Shown one piece after another: positions 51,818 through 61,170 of a stretch of DNA of 64,000 bases; the first letter of the stretch is position 1, and each line of letters starts with the position of its first letter. The stretch is taken from NCBI RefSeq assembly GCF_042655385.1, contig NZ_JBHSMA010000017.1, forward strand, positions 38,031 through 102,030. The letters are read 5' to 3'. The position numbers and the translations under genes are program-made. The notes under the pieces are model-generated. The model was given only the letters and a program-made list of their open reading frames with translations. It made no database searches and was not told the origin of the DNA. The stretch is from Larkinella bovis. GTDB taxonomy: Bacteria > Bacteroidota > Bacteroidia > Cytophagales > Spirosomataceae.

Positions 51818-53277
51818 GCCCCCCGCATGCCGAGTTTGGTCAGGGTGGCAACGGCTTCGCTCCACTCCACTTCGTGGGGTTTCCGCTTGCTTTTGGCGGC
51901 AATAGCGGCCACCACCCCGGCGGCTTCACCCATCGCAACGGCATTGCCGGTAACCCGGTAGCTGGCGTGGGCCGTAAAATCTCCGCTGATGCAGCGCCCC
52001 GCCATCATCAGGCCATCAACATCTTTGGCAATCAGCGCCCGCAACGGAATGTCGTACGGTTTCATTTTGATACCGCCCCGCGAAATGGTTTCCTTTTCGT
52101 TTTCACTGCGCGTTGCCGCGTGGATGTCTACGCCGAAGGTTGGCCGGACGACGGCATCTTCGTGACGGGCACCGACAACGAGATCTTCCTTACTCACGGT
52201 ATACCGCCCGTGAATCCGGCGGCCATCACGAATCCCGATCTGTTCGGGCGTGGCCACAATCTGCATTCCTTCCCAGGGACCGCCCAGTTTCGCCAGCCCC
52301 CGGACAATATTGTAAACTTCGGCGCGCGCCCGCACCGTCGCTTCGGTAATCTCGTCGGCATCGAACGCCTTGATGTTGTATTCGTGGTTGACCATCACCA
52401 TCACCAGATTGTCCCGAATCAGAAAGAGCGTTGGCATACCGTACGAAGGCGTAATGCCCGCGCGGTTGATCTCTTTCATGAACTCTTTGGTTGCCTTGAC
52501 GTGCCAGTCCATATTGGCTTTGCCGTTGTCATCCTGATAAAAGGAAATGTACTGCCGGAGTGCGGACGCATCTTTCACCACCGCCAGGGTGTTGAGGGTC
52601 AGAGGTTGACAGGGACAGGTATCGCCCCCCCGGCCGATTTCCCAGCTATTGCCAGCCTGGGCGCCCAGGTCGCCGTCGCCCGTGGCATCGATGAATACCT
52701 TGGCTTTCCAGGCCTGCCGACCGGATTTCGATTCGGTAATCACCGTCGTCAACTGGTTTTTGTCCTTGTATGCAGCCGCCACACGCGTATGCAGCAGGAA
52801 TTTCACTCCGGCTTCTGCACACATTTCTTCCAGCAGCAGCTTCATTTCGTCGGGATGATACACAAACTGATCGGCAATCTGATTACGCCGGGCATCACGC
52901 TCGTCAAGCTTGGCCTTGATTTCCTTCGTCAGACCCGGTTTGTTGAAATCGAAAATATAGGTCAGTAAACCGGCGGTCCAGACCCCGCCCAGACAACCGT
53001 GTATTTCCAGCAATTGCGTCCGGGCACCGGCCCGGGCCGCCGTGATGGCTGCGGCAATACCGGCCGGACCACCCCCGCAAACCACCACATCGACCTCGCC
53101 CTTAATGGGTAGCTTGCGCGCCGGTTCCGAAAAAGTAGTCGGGTTCTGCGCCTGTGCCTGTTCAGACAGCCCCAGGCCGGAAAGCGCGGTAGCGCCGACG
53201 ACCGACGATCGCAGGAACTTCCGGCGGTTCAGGTTAAACAGGGATGCGATTTCCGGTTTATTATCCATTGATTCCAT
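51814..53277 (-). CDS. Exported FAD-dependent oxidoreductase
   Basis: A 487-residue flavoprotein of the FAD_oxidored (PF12831) type. A twin-arginine signal (NRRKFLRSSVVGATALSGLG) precedes the dinucleotide motif VDVVVCGGGPAGIAAAITAARAGAR and the C-terminal IDATGDGDLGAQAG and GLMMAGRCISGDFTAHASYRVTG blocks. Start is at M1 (53277) or M4. It follows susD by 25 bp and precedes the esterase with an overlap, so it is a core gene of this polysaccharide locus. Likely role: oxidation of a glycan-derived sugar in the periplasm. Confidence 0.92.
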   Translation of the reverse strand: MESMDNKPEIASLFNLNRRKFLRSSVVGATALSGLGLSEQAQAQNPTTFSEPARKLPIKGEVDVVVCGGGPAGIAAAITAARAGARTQLLEIHGCLGGVWTAGLLTYIFDFNKPGLTKEIKAKLDERDARRNQIADQFVYHPDEMKLLLEEMCAEAGVKFLLHTRVAAAYKDKNQLTTVITESKSGRQAWKAKVFIDATGDGDLGAQAGNSWEIGRGGDTCPCQPLTLNTLAVVKDASALRQYISFYQDDNGKANMDWHVKATKEFMKEINRAGITPSYGMPTLFLIRDNLVMVMVNHEYNIKAFDADEITEATVRARAEVYNIVRGLAKLGGPWEGMQIVATPEQIGIRDGRRIHGRYTVSKEDLVVGARHEDAVVRPTFGVDIHAATRSENEKETISRGGIKMKPYDIPLRALIAKDVDGLMMAGRCISGDFTAHASYRVTGNAVAMGEAAGVVAAIAAKSKRKPHEVEWSEAVATLTKLGMRGA

Positions 53278-53302
53278 GACATTTTCAGGGTTTAGTAGTG
53301 TT

Positions 53303-54751
53303 TTAATAGCCCGGATTCTGATCTTTCACCGGATCGATTGCTTTGTTGTAGTTCAATTCCGAAACCGGAATCGGCCACAGGAAATGCTTGTTATCAATGG
53401 TTTTCCCTTTAGCCGCCAGAATGATTTCCCGCGCTTTCCCCGTTCGTTTCAGTTCCAGCCACCGCTTACCTTCGTACTGAAATTCGTAGCCCCGTTCCTT
53501 AACGAGCAGGTTCAGGAACGAATTCGTCGTCGGGTAATCAGCCAGCTTGAAATCAACCGCCGAAGCCGTTGCGGCCGGTTTTCCGTAGGCCCGGCGATGT
53601 ACCTGATTGAGGGCTTCCATGGCGGCTGCCGTTGGTGCATTCCCGGCCCGGGCGGCTGCTTCGGCGTAAATCAGCAGGACATCCGCGTAACGATACCAGG
53701 TAACATCGTTGCCCGCTCCGGCAAATTCGAGCGAATTGGGGTCAATGAATTTTCTGCTCAGCAATGACGTGGCGCCAATTCCGATGTTCCAGGAGTACCA
53801 GATGCCTTTCCGCAAGTCGGCATTGTCCCACTGCTGGTAAACCGGGTTGGTCGAGTCGCTGTGCAGGCCAAAAACGCCCCCACCTCCGCCCAGAAGCCTG
53901 GTTCCGGGGTGGTTAATCAGCGTCGGGAACAGGTTGCCCTGGCCGGGTTGACGGGAGAATTTTAGGTAAAAAACCTCCTCCGGTGAGGTGATGATGTCCG
54001 GACCAAAAACTTTCTGAAAATCCTCGGACGTGGCAACCGGAATCAGCGAAAACCGGCCGGACTTAATGATTTCATCAGCCTTATCGCGGGCCTCGGCAAA
54101 TTTTTCCTGTTGCAGATAAACATCGGCCAGCACGGCTTTGGCGGCCCACTTGGTCGGTCGGCCCGGTTGTGACACCTGATCGGGCAGGTTCGCTTCGGCT
54201 TCTTTCAGATCACTCAGAATCAGGCCATAGACTTCTTCCACGGTATTCCGTTTGGCGTCAATCTCGGTCATATTGGCTTCGGTCCGGATGGGAACACCGC
54301 CCCAGTTACGCACCAAATGAAAGTAACTGAACGCCCGCAGGAATTTGGCTTCGGCTACGTAGCTGGTCACATCGGCCTTGCTGATCGATTTGCCGTTGGG
54401 CGCGTTTTTAATCACCAGATTGGCGTTCCGAATGCTGAGATAATAAGCCTCCCAGGCACCGGCAACCCGACTGATGTTGACATTATCGAGTCCCTGAAAA
54501 TTGTTCAAAACCGCATAGCTACCGCGTCCGTAGGCATAGTCGATATGGGCTTCCAGGACGGCGATGTACACCCCCATCCCGTTGGTGGAACTGCTGCGCA
54601 AGGGCACGTAAATGGCATTCACCGCCGATTCGACCTCGGCTTTCGTGTTGTAAAAAGTTTCAACCGCCAGTGATTTGGGGTTTTCCTGCAACACATCCTC
54701 GCAGGACGTCAGCAGCGCCGGAAGCAGGAGAAGGAATAGTATCTTTTTCAT
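53303..54751 (-). CDS. SusD/RagB family outer-membrane lipoprotein
   Basis: A 482-residue glycan-binding lipoprotein. The lipobox LTSC gives Cys17 in MKKILFLLLLPALLTSC. SusD blocks are FLRAFSYFHLVRNWGGVPI, AAKAVLADVYLQQEKFAEARDKA, YRYADVLLIYAEAAARAG and the terminal WPIPVSELNYNKAIDPVKDQNPGY. It partners the SusC encoded 103 bp upstream and is followed 25 bp later by the FAD oxidoreductase. It is not a near copy of the SusD at 683 (80 residues shorter), so the two loci handle different glycans. Confidence 0.96.
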   Translation of the reverse strand: MKKILFLLLLPALLTSCEDVLQENPKSLAVETFYNTKAEVESAVNAIYVPLRSSSTNGMGVYIAVLEAHIDYAYGRGSYAVLNNFQGLDNVNISRVAGAWEAYYLSIRNANLVIKNAPNGKSISKADVTSYVAEAKFLRAFSYFHLVRNWGGVPIRTEANMTEIDAKRNTVEEVYGLILSDLKEAEANLPDQVSQPGRPTKWAAKAVLADVYLQQEKFAEARDKADEIIKSGRFSLIPVATSEDFQKVFGPDIITSPEEVFYLKFSRQPGQGNLFPTLINHPGTRLLGGGGGVFGLHSDSTNPVYQQWDNADLRKGIWYSWNIGIGATSLLSRKFIDPNSLEFAGAGNDVTWYRYADVLLIYAEAAARAGNAPTAAAMEALNQVHRRAYGKPAATASAVDFKLADYPTTNSFLNLLVKERGYEFQYEGKRWLELKRTGKAREIILAAKGKTIDNKHFLWPIPVSELNYNKAIDPVKDQNPGY

Positions 54752-54770
54752 TGTTCTGACGACTTAAAGA

Positions 54771-54847
54771 GTGAAAGAGCGAAAGAATGAAAGAGTAAAA
54801 ATGGACCAGAACCCTGTTGAGCAATCCGCTCTTTCATTCTTTCGCTC
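54771..54847. repeat. 19-bp-arm inverted repeat between susC and susD
   Basis: GAGCGAAAGAATGAAAGAG (54777-54795) is exactly inverted at 54829-54847 with a 33-nt loop. Left of it the word GTGAAAGAG repeats. In the susC-susD message it would form a stable hairpin and could set the susC:susD ratio by protecting an RNA end. Confidence 0.75.
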
Positions 54848-54854
54848 ATTGATT

Positions 54855-57800
54855 TTAAAAACCGACCCGCAGGCCGAACGTGACGGATTTGGAAGTTGGA
54901 TAGCTAAAGTGATCGAAGCCCTGGGCAGTGGAGTTGGAACCCCCGTTGGAGTTCACTTCGGGATCCCACCACGAATAGTTCGTGAGCGTCACCAGGTTCT
55001 GGCCACTGGCGTAGACCTGCGCTGTCCGAATCCAGCCAACGCCCCATTTCTGCAACGGGAAATTGTAGGCCAGTTGAATGTTCTTCAGCCGCAGGTAGGA
55101 GCCATCTTCCACAAACCGATCCGACACGTTGGTGCGGGTCGAATTACTCACGATCGGATACTTGGCCGTCGGATTAGTGGGAGTCCAGTGGTTCAGGAAA
55201 ACCTCGCGGGGCATGTTCAATCCGTAGCCGTAATCGACGGTATTGTTGATCGAACTGGTGTTGAAAATATCGTTGCCCTGTGTCCCCTGAATGAAAAGCG
55301 TCAAGTCGAAATTCCGGTAGGACATGTGGGAATTGAAACCGTAAATAAAATTCGGGTTCGGATTGCCAATGAAGGTTTTGTCGCGCACCGTGATGGTACC
55401 GTCACCATCCAGATCCCAGTACTTGATCTTGCCCTTATCGTCGTAGCCGTCTTCGATGTACCCCCAGAAACGGCCCATGGCCTGCCCTTCCCGTAGAATG
55501 TTGCGGGTGTCGGTAATGGCCGAGATGTCGACAAAACCGCCCAGAATATCCTGTCCGCCGTAGAGCTTGATCACTTTGTTGCGGTTAAAGGCGATATTGG
55601 CGTTCACGTCCCACTTGAAATCCCCGGAAAACAGGTTGGCATTCGCCCCCAGCTCCAGCCCTTTGTTTTGTACTTCGCCTACATTCTGAATGGTGGTGAT
55701 AAAGCCCAGCGACGACGGCAATTGCACGGTATTGAGCAGATCACGCGTATTTTTGAGGTAATAATCGGCCGTGATAATCACCCGGTTTCCCAGGATGCCG
55801 AGGTCGATACCAATGTCTTTCTGTTCGGTGGTTTCCCATTTCAGGTTGCCGGGCAGGTTGGTTCCGGGCGCATAGGCCGTATACAAGGCGTCGCCGAAGA
55901 TGGTTTTGCTCGAAACCAGCTGATTCAGCGTCGCATACGGCCCGATGGCCTGACTCCCGGTCAGCCCCCAGCTCGCCCGCAGTTTCAGGTCCGAAACGAC
56001 CGTATTGTTTTTCAGGAAATCTTCGTTAGAGATCCGCCAGGCCAAAGCCGCCGACGGGAAATGTCCCCATTTATTTCCCTGGCTGTATTTGGACGAAGCG
56101 TCGATCCGGTAGCTGACGGTAGCCAGGTATTTGCTGTCGTAGGCGTAGTTGACCCGGCCCAGATACGACACCAGTGTTGATTTGGAGTAGCCCGAAGCCG
56201 GGATGCCCGGTGTACTGGCTGCACCCAAATCATAGGTCTGGCTGGCGTTGCTGATGTACCCCTGACCGCTGCCACTCAGGGAGGTGCTGACAAAATCCTG
56301 GTACGTAAAACCGGCGACCGCCGAAACGCTGTGTTTCTGCCGGATGGTTTTGTTGTAACTGATGGTATTTTCGTTCAATAAACTGGTAAACTGGCTGGTA
56401 CTGACCCCGGCGCTGCCCTGCGAGCCGACGTAATTGGTTGTGGTGTAGGAGTCGGAACGATCGTCGGCATTTTCGATTCCGCCGGAAATCCGGATGGTTA
56501 GTTCGGGAATTGGGGTATAACTGAAGGCCGCATTGCTCAGCACGCGGTTTCCCCGGGTAATGCTGGTTTGCTCATTGAGCGAGTTAATTGGATTCACCAG
56601 TGCCGCATTGATGAAGGCGTAAGTGGTTCCGAAAATCCGGTACGTTCCGTCGGGGTTGTAGGGGTCCAGAATCGGCGGGGCAGAAATAGCCCCCGCAATT
56701 AACGACGCCCCCCGGTTACCGCCCTGGCTGTTCCGGGCGTTCGACGAAATCCGGGTCAGGTTCGACGACAGACTGAAAGTCAGTTTTTTACTGATCTGGT
56801 GATTCAGGTTCGTCCGCAGCGCATACCGGTTGTAGTCGCTCCCCCGGATAATTCCATCCTGATTGAACGTGCTGCCGGAGACGGAAAACTGCGTTTTTTC
56901 GGACCCACCGCTGATGGTCAACGCCGAGGTTTTCATGGGAGCGCGCTGAAACACAAAATCCTGCCAGTCGAAGCCCGCGCCAAAACCGTCGATCTGCTCC
57001 TGGGTAAAATACGGTTTCAGGTTATCGTTGGCCGCCTGTTCGTTGTAGAACTGGGCGTATTCCCGGCCGTTCATCAGGTCCAGTTTTTTCCGCAGAGTTT
57101 GCGAGCTGTAACTGGTCTCAAAATCAACGGTGGTTTTCCCGGACTTGCCGCGCTTGGTCGTAATCAGGACCACTCCATTGGCCCCGCGTGAGCCGTAAAT
57201 GGCCGTAGCCGAAGCATCTTTCAGAATCTCGATGTTTTCAATATCGGTGTTATTCAGCACCGTCGGATTACTGCCCGAGAGCGGAAAACCATCCACTACA
57301 TATAATGGTTCGTTGCTACCCTGAATGGAATTGGTACCCCGAATCCGAACACTCACACTGGCGCCCGGCGCTCCGGTATTTTGCAGCACCTGCACCCCGG
57401 CCGCCCGGCCCGATAATGCCTGTAACACATTTGCGTTCGGAAACGCATTGAGTTCCTTCGCTTTGACCTGCGATAACGAGCCGGTCAGGTCACTCTTTTT
57501 GACGGTTCCGTACCCGACCACCACCACTTCTTCCAGACTTTTGGTATCAACCTGCAAACTCACGTCAATCGACGAGCGGTTACCGACCGAAACTTCCTGA
57601 TTCAGATAACCGACAAACGAGAAAACCAGCGTGGCTTCACCATCCGGAATGCTGAGTCGAAACGTTCCATCCGCGTCGGTCGACGTGCCTCGGGTGGTGT
57701 TGCGAACCACCACGCTGACGCCCGGCAGCCCCTCCCCTTTTTCGTCGGTCACTTTTCCGCTGATGGGCCGGTCAACGATTAGCCCGGCTTGCGGTTCGCT

Positions 57801-58190
57801 CACCGACGCCTGGCCTTCGTTCGCGCTATCGGATGTCAGGCCGGGCACAATCGCAATCTGGCTACCCGTTACGACGTACCGCAGTTGCAGCGGCTTCAGC
57901 AGGCGGTCCAGCACCTCTGAAAGCCGCTCGTCCGTCACCGTGAGTGAGACTTTCCGATCGACCTGCACCACCTGACGGCTGTAGACAAACCGGACGCGAG
58001 CGGTTTTTTCCAGCGTTTGCAAAGCCTGCCGGACGGTGTTGTTATCCAGCCGCATACTCACACGCTGCTCCAGGAGTTCCTGCGCCCGGGCGGCCAGTAC
58101 ACTATTGATCAACAGGACGGTCAATAACAATTGGAGTAGCGATAGTCGCATAAGCATCCGAATCGTTTCGTGATTAGTAAACTTGTCCAT
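54855..58190 (-). CDS. SusC-type TonB-dependent receptor with STN domain (FecR-responsive)
   Basis: An 1111-residue outer-membrane receptor. After a signal segment (LLQLLLTVLLINSVLAARA) comes an STN domain (about 40-110: VSMRLDNNTVRQALQTLEKTARVRFVYS), the signalling module that contacts FecR. Then a carboxypeptidase-regulatory-like domain (about 140-215) and the SusC plug (EEVVVVGYGTVKKSDLTGSLSQV, IRGTNSIQGSNEPLYVVDGFPL, ILKDASATAIYGSRGANGVVLITTKRG), then the barrel ending FGLRVGF. It imports the oligosaccharide held by SusD2 and reports its presence to FecR and the sigma factor encoded upstream. Confidence 0.97.
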   Translation of the reverse strand: MDKFTNHETIRMLMRLSLLQLLLTVLLINSVLAARAQELLEQRVSMRLDNNTVRQALQTLEKTARVRFVYSRQVVQVDRKVSLTVTDERLSEVLDRLLKPLQLRYVVTGSQIAIVPGLTSDSANEGQASVSEPQAGLIVDRPISGKVTDEKGEGLPGVSVVVRNTTRGTSTDADGTFRLSIPDGEATLVFSFVGYLNQEVSVGNRSSIDVSLQVDTKSLEEVVVVGYGTVKKSDLTGSLSQVKAKELNAFPNANVLQALSGRAAGVQVLQNTGAPGASVSVRIRGTNSIQGSNEPLYVVDGFPLSGSNPTVLNNTDIENIEILKDASATAIYGSRGANGVVLITTKRGKSGKTTVDFETSYSSQTLRKKLDLMNGREYAQFYNEQAANDNLKPYFTQEQIDGFGAGFDWQDFVFQRAPMKTSALTISGGSEKTQFSVSGSTFNQDGIIRGSDYNRYALRTNLNHQISKKLTFSLSSNLTRISSNARNSQGGNRGASLIAGAISAPPILDPYNPDGTYRIFGTTYAFINAALVNPINSLNEQTSITRGNRVLSNAAFSYTPIPELTIRISGGIENADDRSDSYTTTNYVGSQGSAGVSTSQFTSLLNENTISYNKTIRQKHSVSAVAGFTYQDFVSTSLSGSGQGYISNASQTYDLGAASTPGIPASGYSKSTLVSYLGRVNYAYDSKYLATVSYRIDASSKYSQGNKWGHFPSAALAWRISNEDFLKNNTVVSDLKLRASWGLTGSQAIGPYATLNQLVSSKTIFGDALYTAYAPGTNLPGNLKWETTEQKDIGIDLGILGNRVIITADYYLKNTRDLLNTVQLPSSLGFITTIQNVGEVQNKGLELGANANLFSGDFKWDVNANIAFNRNKVIKLYGGQDILGGFVDISAITDTRNILREGQAMGRFWGYIEDGYDDKGKIKYWDLDGDGTITVRDKTFIGNPNPNFIYGFNSHMSYRNFDLTLFIQGTQGNDIFNTSSINNTVDYGYGLNMPREVFLNHWTPTNPTAKYPIVSNSTRTNVSDRFVEDGSYLRLKNIQLAYNFPLQKWGVGWIRTAQVYASGQNLVTLTNYSWWDPEVNSNGGSNSTAQGFDHFSYPTSKSVTFGLRVGF

Positions 58191-58279
58191 AAATTGGAGG
58201 TGGTTTAGTTATTCCGGGCAAAGGAGTAGCTACACCGGTCGGCGGTGGCCCGTGATTGCCGCCCGATCGGTCCAATTAC

Positions 58280-58311
58280 CCCGCTATGTTCGCACCATAG
58301 CGGGCTTTTTT
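58280..58311 (+). terminator. Intrinsic terminator pointing against the surrounding genes
   Basis: CCCGCTATG (58280-58288) pairs with CATAGCGGG (58296-58304), followed by CTTTTTTG on the plus strand. The flanking genes (fecR and susC) are on the minus strand, where the hairpin has no T tail. It may stop antisense transcripts or act as a processing hairpin between fecR and susC. Confidence 0.75.
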
Positions 58312-58320
58312 GTTTGTATT

Positions 58321-59439
58321 TTATGAACAGCCTTTGCTGCTGATGATGATGCGCGTGTCGACTACCTCGTAAGTAGCTCCAATCGACGCACACAGTAACT
58401 GGAGTTGATCATATAGAGTTACGCCCGCCAGCGACGCCGTCAGGGTGCAGTGCCGCAGGGCCGACGTATCGTAGATAATTTCTACGCCGTAGGCTTTCTT
58501 CAGCCGTTCAAACACATTCGTTGCGGGCGTATCCTCAAAGTCAAACGTTTCCGGTTTTGCCGTTGCCGACGCAATAACAACCGGTTTTTCCACGAGCTCT
58601 TTGCGGTAACGGTTGTCGTTGGCATCGTAGGTCACCTGCTGATTGGCTGTCAGCACCACCCCACCTACCCGGTTCTGCTCCGGTTTTCGCGACGCAACCC
58701 AATCTTTTTGTTCCATTACCGACACTTTCCCGGAAATCACCGACACCAGCGTCTGGTTTTCGCCGGGCCGGGCCTGCACCCGAAACCGGGTACCCAGCAC
58801 GCGCGTCACCAGGTTGCCGCTGTAGACCAGAAACGGGCGTTGTCCTTCGTGCACGACTGAAAAAACCGCATCGCCTTTCAGATAGACCCGGCGCTCATCG
58901 GCTTCAAATGTGCGGGGATATGACGCCTGGCTGTGCGGCATCAGCGTTATTCGGCTGCCATCCGGCAACGTAAGGTGCACGGGTTGGGACGTCCCGTTGA
59001 CCTGATTGGTCCAGCGGTCGTTGCCCGTTTTTTCCAGTTCCGAAAGCGGATTTCGGGTCACACGTTCCGATGAGTTGCTCCGTTGAAACAGGCCCCAACC
59101 GATGCCCAGCAGGATGACCAGCGTGGCCGCGGCCAGCCAGCGGTGCTGGTTCAGCGAGTAAGTAAAACCCGCCCAGGGCGAACGTTCCGGCACGTGACGC
59201 GTCAACTTGACAATCTGCTCAATCTCAAGCCGTTCCTGGTCAGGCGACAAATTGTGCGGGCGGTTTTTGAGGGCTTCGGCCATGTCTTTAGCCAACAGCA
59301 GCGTTTCGCGTTGGTGTGGATGTTCCCGCTGCCATTGTTCCCAGAACTGCCGGGCCTCCGGCTGGCCGTGTTTGACCCAGGCCAGAAACCAGGCATCCTG
59401 TAGAAACTCTTCGGCGGTATACTGTTGGTAATCGTTCAT
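58321..59439 (-). CDS. FecR-family anti-sigma factor
   Basis: A 372-residue inner-membrane anti-sigma factor. The cytoplasmic N-terminal part (about 1-85) is followed by one membrane helix (HRWLAAATLVILLGIGWGLF, about 93-112) and a periplasmic FecR domain (about 145-250: PVHLTLPDGSRITLMPHSQASYP, RRVYLKGDAVFSV). The C-terminal DUF4974/STN-like region (FDFEDTPATNVFERLKKAYGVEIIYD...YEVVDTRIIISS) touches the SusC STN domain. It transmits glycan occupancy to the sigma factor encoded 82 bp upstream on the same strand. Confidence 0.95.
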   Translation of the reverse strand: MNDYQQYTAEEFLQDAWFLAWVKHGQPEARQFWEQWQREHPHQRETLLLAKDMAEALKNRPHNLSPDQERLEIEQIVKLTRHVPERSPWAGFTYSLNQHRWLAAATLVILLGIGWGLFQRSNSSERVTRNPLSELEKTGNDRWTNQVNGTSQPVHLTLPDGSRITLMPHSQASYPRTFEADERRVYLKGDAVFSVVHEGQRPFLVYSGNLVTRVLGTRFRVQARPGENQTLVSVISGKVSVMEQKDWVASRKPEQNRVGGVVLTANQQVTYDANDNRYRKELVEKPVVIASATAKPETFDFEDTPATNVFERLKKAYGVEIIYDTSALRHCTLTASLAGVTLYDQLQLLCASIGATYEVVDTRIIISSKGCS

Positions 59440-59521
59440 ATCCAGTTGAGGATCAGAAGCATGTCGGTTGTTAATAGGAAAGTGTTTTCGCCCGATACTC
59501 AGTTGAAGTGGCTATTTTTTC

Positions 59522-60148
59522 TCAGCGATTGAACAGCCAGCAACCCAGCAGACTGAGCAACGCCGGCCAGCTTTCCCGCAAACGGCTCAAACCCCGGTGG
59601 AGCAGATTAGCAACCGATTGCTTGTTAACTTCCAGAATATCAGCAATTTCATCATTCGACAATTCACCGTAAAACTTCAGGTGAATCGCTTCCCGCTGCC
59701 GGTCCGAAAGCTGCCCCAGCAAGGTGTTCAACCGGGCGGTCTGGTAGTCCGACAATTCCGTGCGGATCAGTGCCTGTTCGGGCGTAATTTCCTCCGAACC
59801 CAGTTCGTCAAACGGAAAACCGTCTTCGTTGATCACCGACGATTGCCGCATCACTTCCCGGTAAATCTTTCGCCGAAGCGATTTGTAGAGGTACGGTCGG
59901 ATGTACGGTGTCTGTACGATTTTGGCCCGATACGTCCACAAATCCAGAAATAGATCCTGCAAACAATCTTTCAGTAAATCCGAATCACGGGTAAATCGAC
60001 TCCCGTAAAAATGAAGCTCCCGGTAAAAATGCTGAACCAGCGCCTGAAAGGCCTCCTGTGGGCCTTCCCGAAACTGCTGCCAGAGCAATGTCTCGTCGGT
60101 TTTTTCCCAGACCCTGGCGGCCTGGCGATTCAAATCGGATTTCAGCAT
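59522..60148 (-). CDS. ECF sigma factor (Bacteroidetes FecI-like)
   Basis: A 208-residue sigma-70 family protein. The start at 60148 (MLKSDLNRQAARVWEK) is preferred over an upstream TTG. Region 2 contains SRFTRDSDLLKDCLQDLFLDLWTYRAKI, and region 4 reads LLGQLSDRQREAIHLKFYGELSNDEIADILEVNKQSVANLLHRGLSRLRESW with its helix-turn-helix. It is released by FecR when SusC binds ligand and should drive the susCD2 operon. The order sigma, fecR, susC, susD on one strand is the standard signal cascade. A -7 match (TACTTTTG, minus strand) lies 150 bp upstream. Confidence 0.95.
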   Translation of the reverse strand: MLKSDLNRQAARVWEKTDETLLWQQFREGPQEAFQALVQHFYRELHFYGSRFTRDSDLLKDCLQDLFLDLWTYRAKIVQTPYIRPYLYKSLRRKIYREVMRQSSVINEDGFPFDELGSEEITPEQALIRTELSDYQTARLNTLLGQLSDRQREAIHLKFYGELSNDEIADILEVNKQSVANLLHRGLSRLRESWPALLSLLGCWLFNR

Positions 60149-60297
60149 AGACTCCGGTGATAAAATCAGAAAGCAGTCACCGATTGGCAACTGTTTGTTA
60201 ATAGGCCGGATAATTCAGGCAATACTCACTATTGTACAAAAAAAACTAAAAATATTTCTCTCGATTGGGTAAACTGACTTTCACTGGGTTATACGTT

Positions 60298-60305
60298 CAA
60301 AAGTA
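60298..60305 (-). promoter_or_regulatory. Candidate -7 element for the sigma factor gene
   Basis: On the minus strand this reads TACTTTTG, an exact TAnnTTTG match in the 228-bp divergent gap. It would give a leader of about 145 nt, longer than usual; no -33 TTG at standard spacing. Confidence 0.35.
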
Positions 60306-60376
60306 GTTGCCAAATCCGTAGCGATTTTCGCTGTGATTCGTTTCTTGCATGCTTTCAAACAGTCTCCTAACGAATC

Positions 60377-61144
60377 ATGAATCTTTCCTGGCAACTTACC
60401 CACCAGCGCGCGCTGGTTACCGGCGGCACCAAAGGCATTGGGGAAGCCATTGTGAAACAACTCCTCGCGCTGGGAGCCGAGGTGTTTCTGGTCGCCCGTG
60501 ACAATGACCTGTTACAAAAACAAGTGAAGGAATACCGGCAGAACGGTTTTTCGGTGGAAGGACTGGCCGCCGACATCAGCCAGCCCGGTGCCGGGCAGCA
60601 GCTCCTCGAAGCGGTTCAAAACCGGTGGGGAAGTCTGGATATACTGATCAATAATGCCGGAACCAACATCCGAAAACCCACGGTGGATTACCGCTCCGAC
60701 GAGTTTGATCACCTCCTGAATACTAACCTGCGGTCGGGCTACGAACTGTGTCAGGCCGCTTATCCGCTGTTGAAAGCCTCCGAAAAAGGAAGTATTGTCT
60801 TTGTCTCGTCGGTTTCGGGACTGACCCACACCAGCAGCGGATCGATTTACGGGATGACGAAAGCGGCTTTGCACCAACTGGCGAAGAATCTGGCCGTCGA
60901 GTGGGCTGCCGACGGCATTCGGGTTAATGCGGTTGCCCCCTGGTACATTCACACCCCCCTGGCCGAACCGGTGCTAACCAATCCGGAACGACTGGAACGC
61001 ATCCTGAGCCGGACGCCGATGGGGCGCATCGGAAAACCAGAAGAAGTGGCCGCGGCCGTTGCGTTTCTGTGTACGCCCGCAGCCGGGTACATCACCGGTC
61101 AAACAATTGCAGTAGATGGTGGAATGACAGCGTGGGGGATGTAA
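60377..61144 (+). CDS. Short-chain dehydrogenase/reductase, tropinone-reductase-like
   Basis: A 255-residue classical SDR. The cofactor motif is ALVTGGTKGIGEAIVKQLLALGAEVFLVAR, then NNAGTNIRKPTVDY, and the catalytic SSVSGLTHTSSGSIYGMTKAALHQLAKNLAVEW with Ser, Tyr and Lys. The C-terminal end is GQTIAVDGGMTAWGM. The pattern is closest to plant-type tropinone reductases and bacterial relatives, which reduce small ketones with NADPH. It is divergent from the sigma factor gene, so it is not part of that operon. Its 3' gap carries an array of palindromes. The physiological substrate is unknown. Confidence 0.94.
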   Translation: MNLSWQLTHQRALVTGGTKGIGEAIVKQLLALGAEVFLVARDNDLLQKQVKEYRQNGFSVEGLAADISQPGAGQQLLEAVQNRWGSLDILINNAGTNIRKPTVDYRSDEFDHLLNTNLRSGYELCQAAYPLLKASEKGSIVFVSSVSGLTHTSSGSIYGMTKAALHQLAKNLAVEWAADGIRVNAVAPWYIHTPLAEPVLTNPERLERILSRTPMGRIGKPEEVAAAVAFLCTPAAGYITGQTIAVDGGMTAWGM

Positions 61145-61170
61145 GTATACGGTTTACGGTTGCGAGAGCT

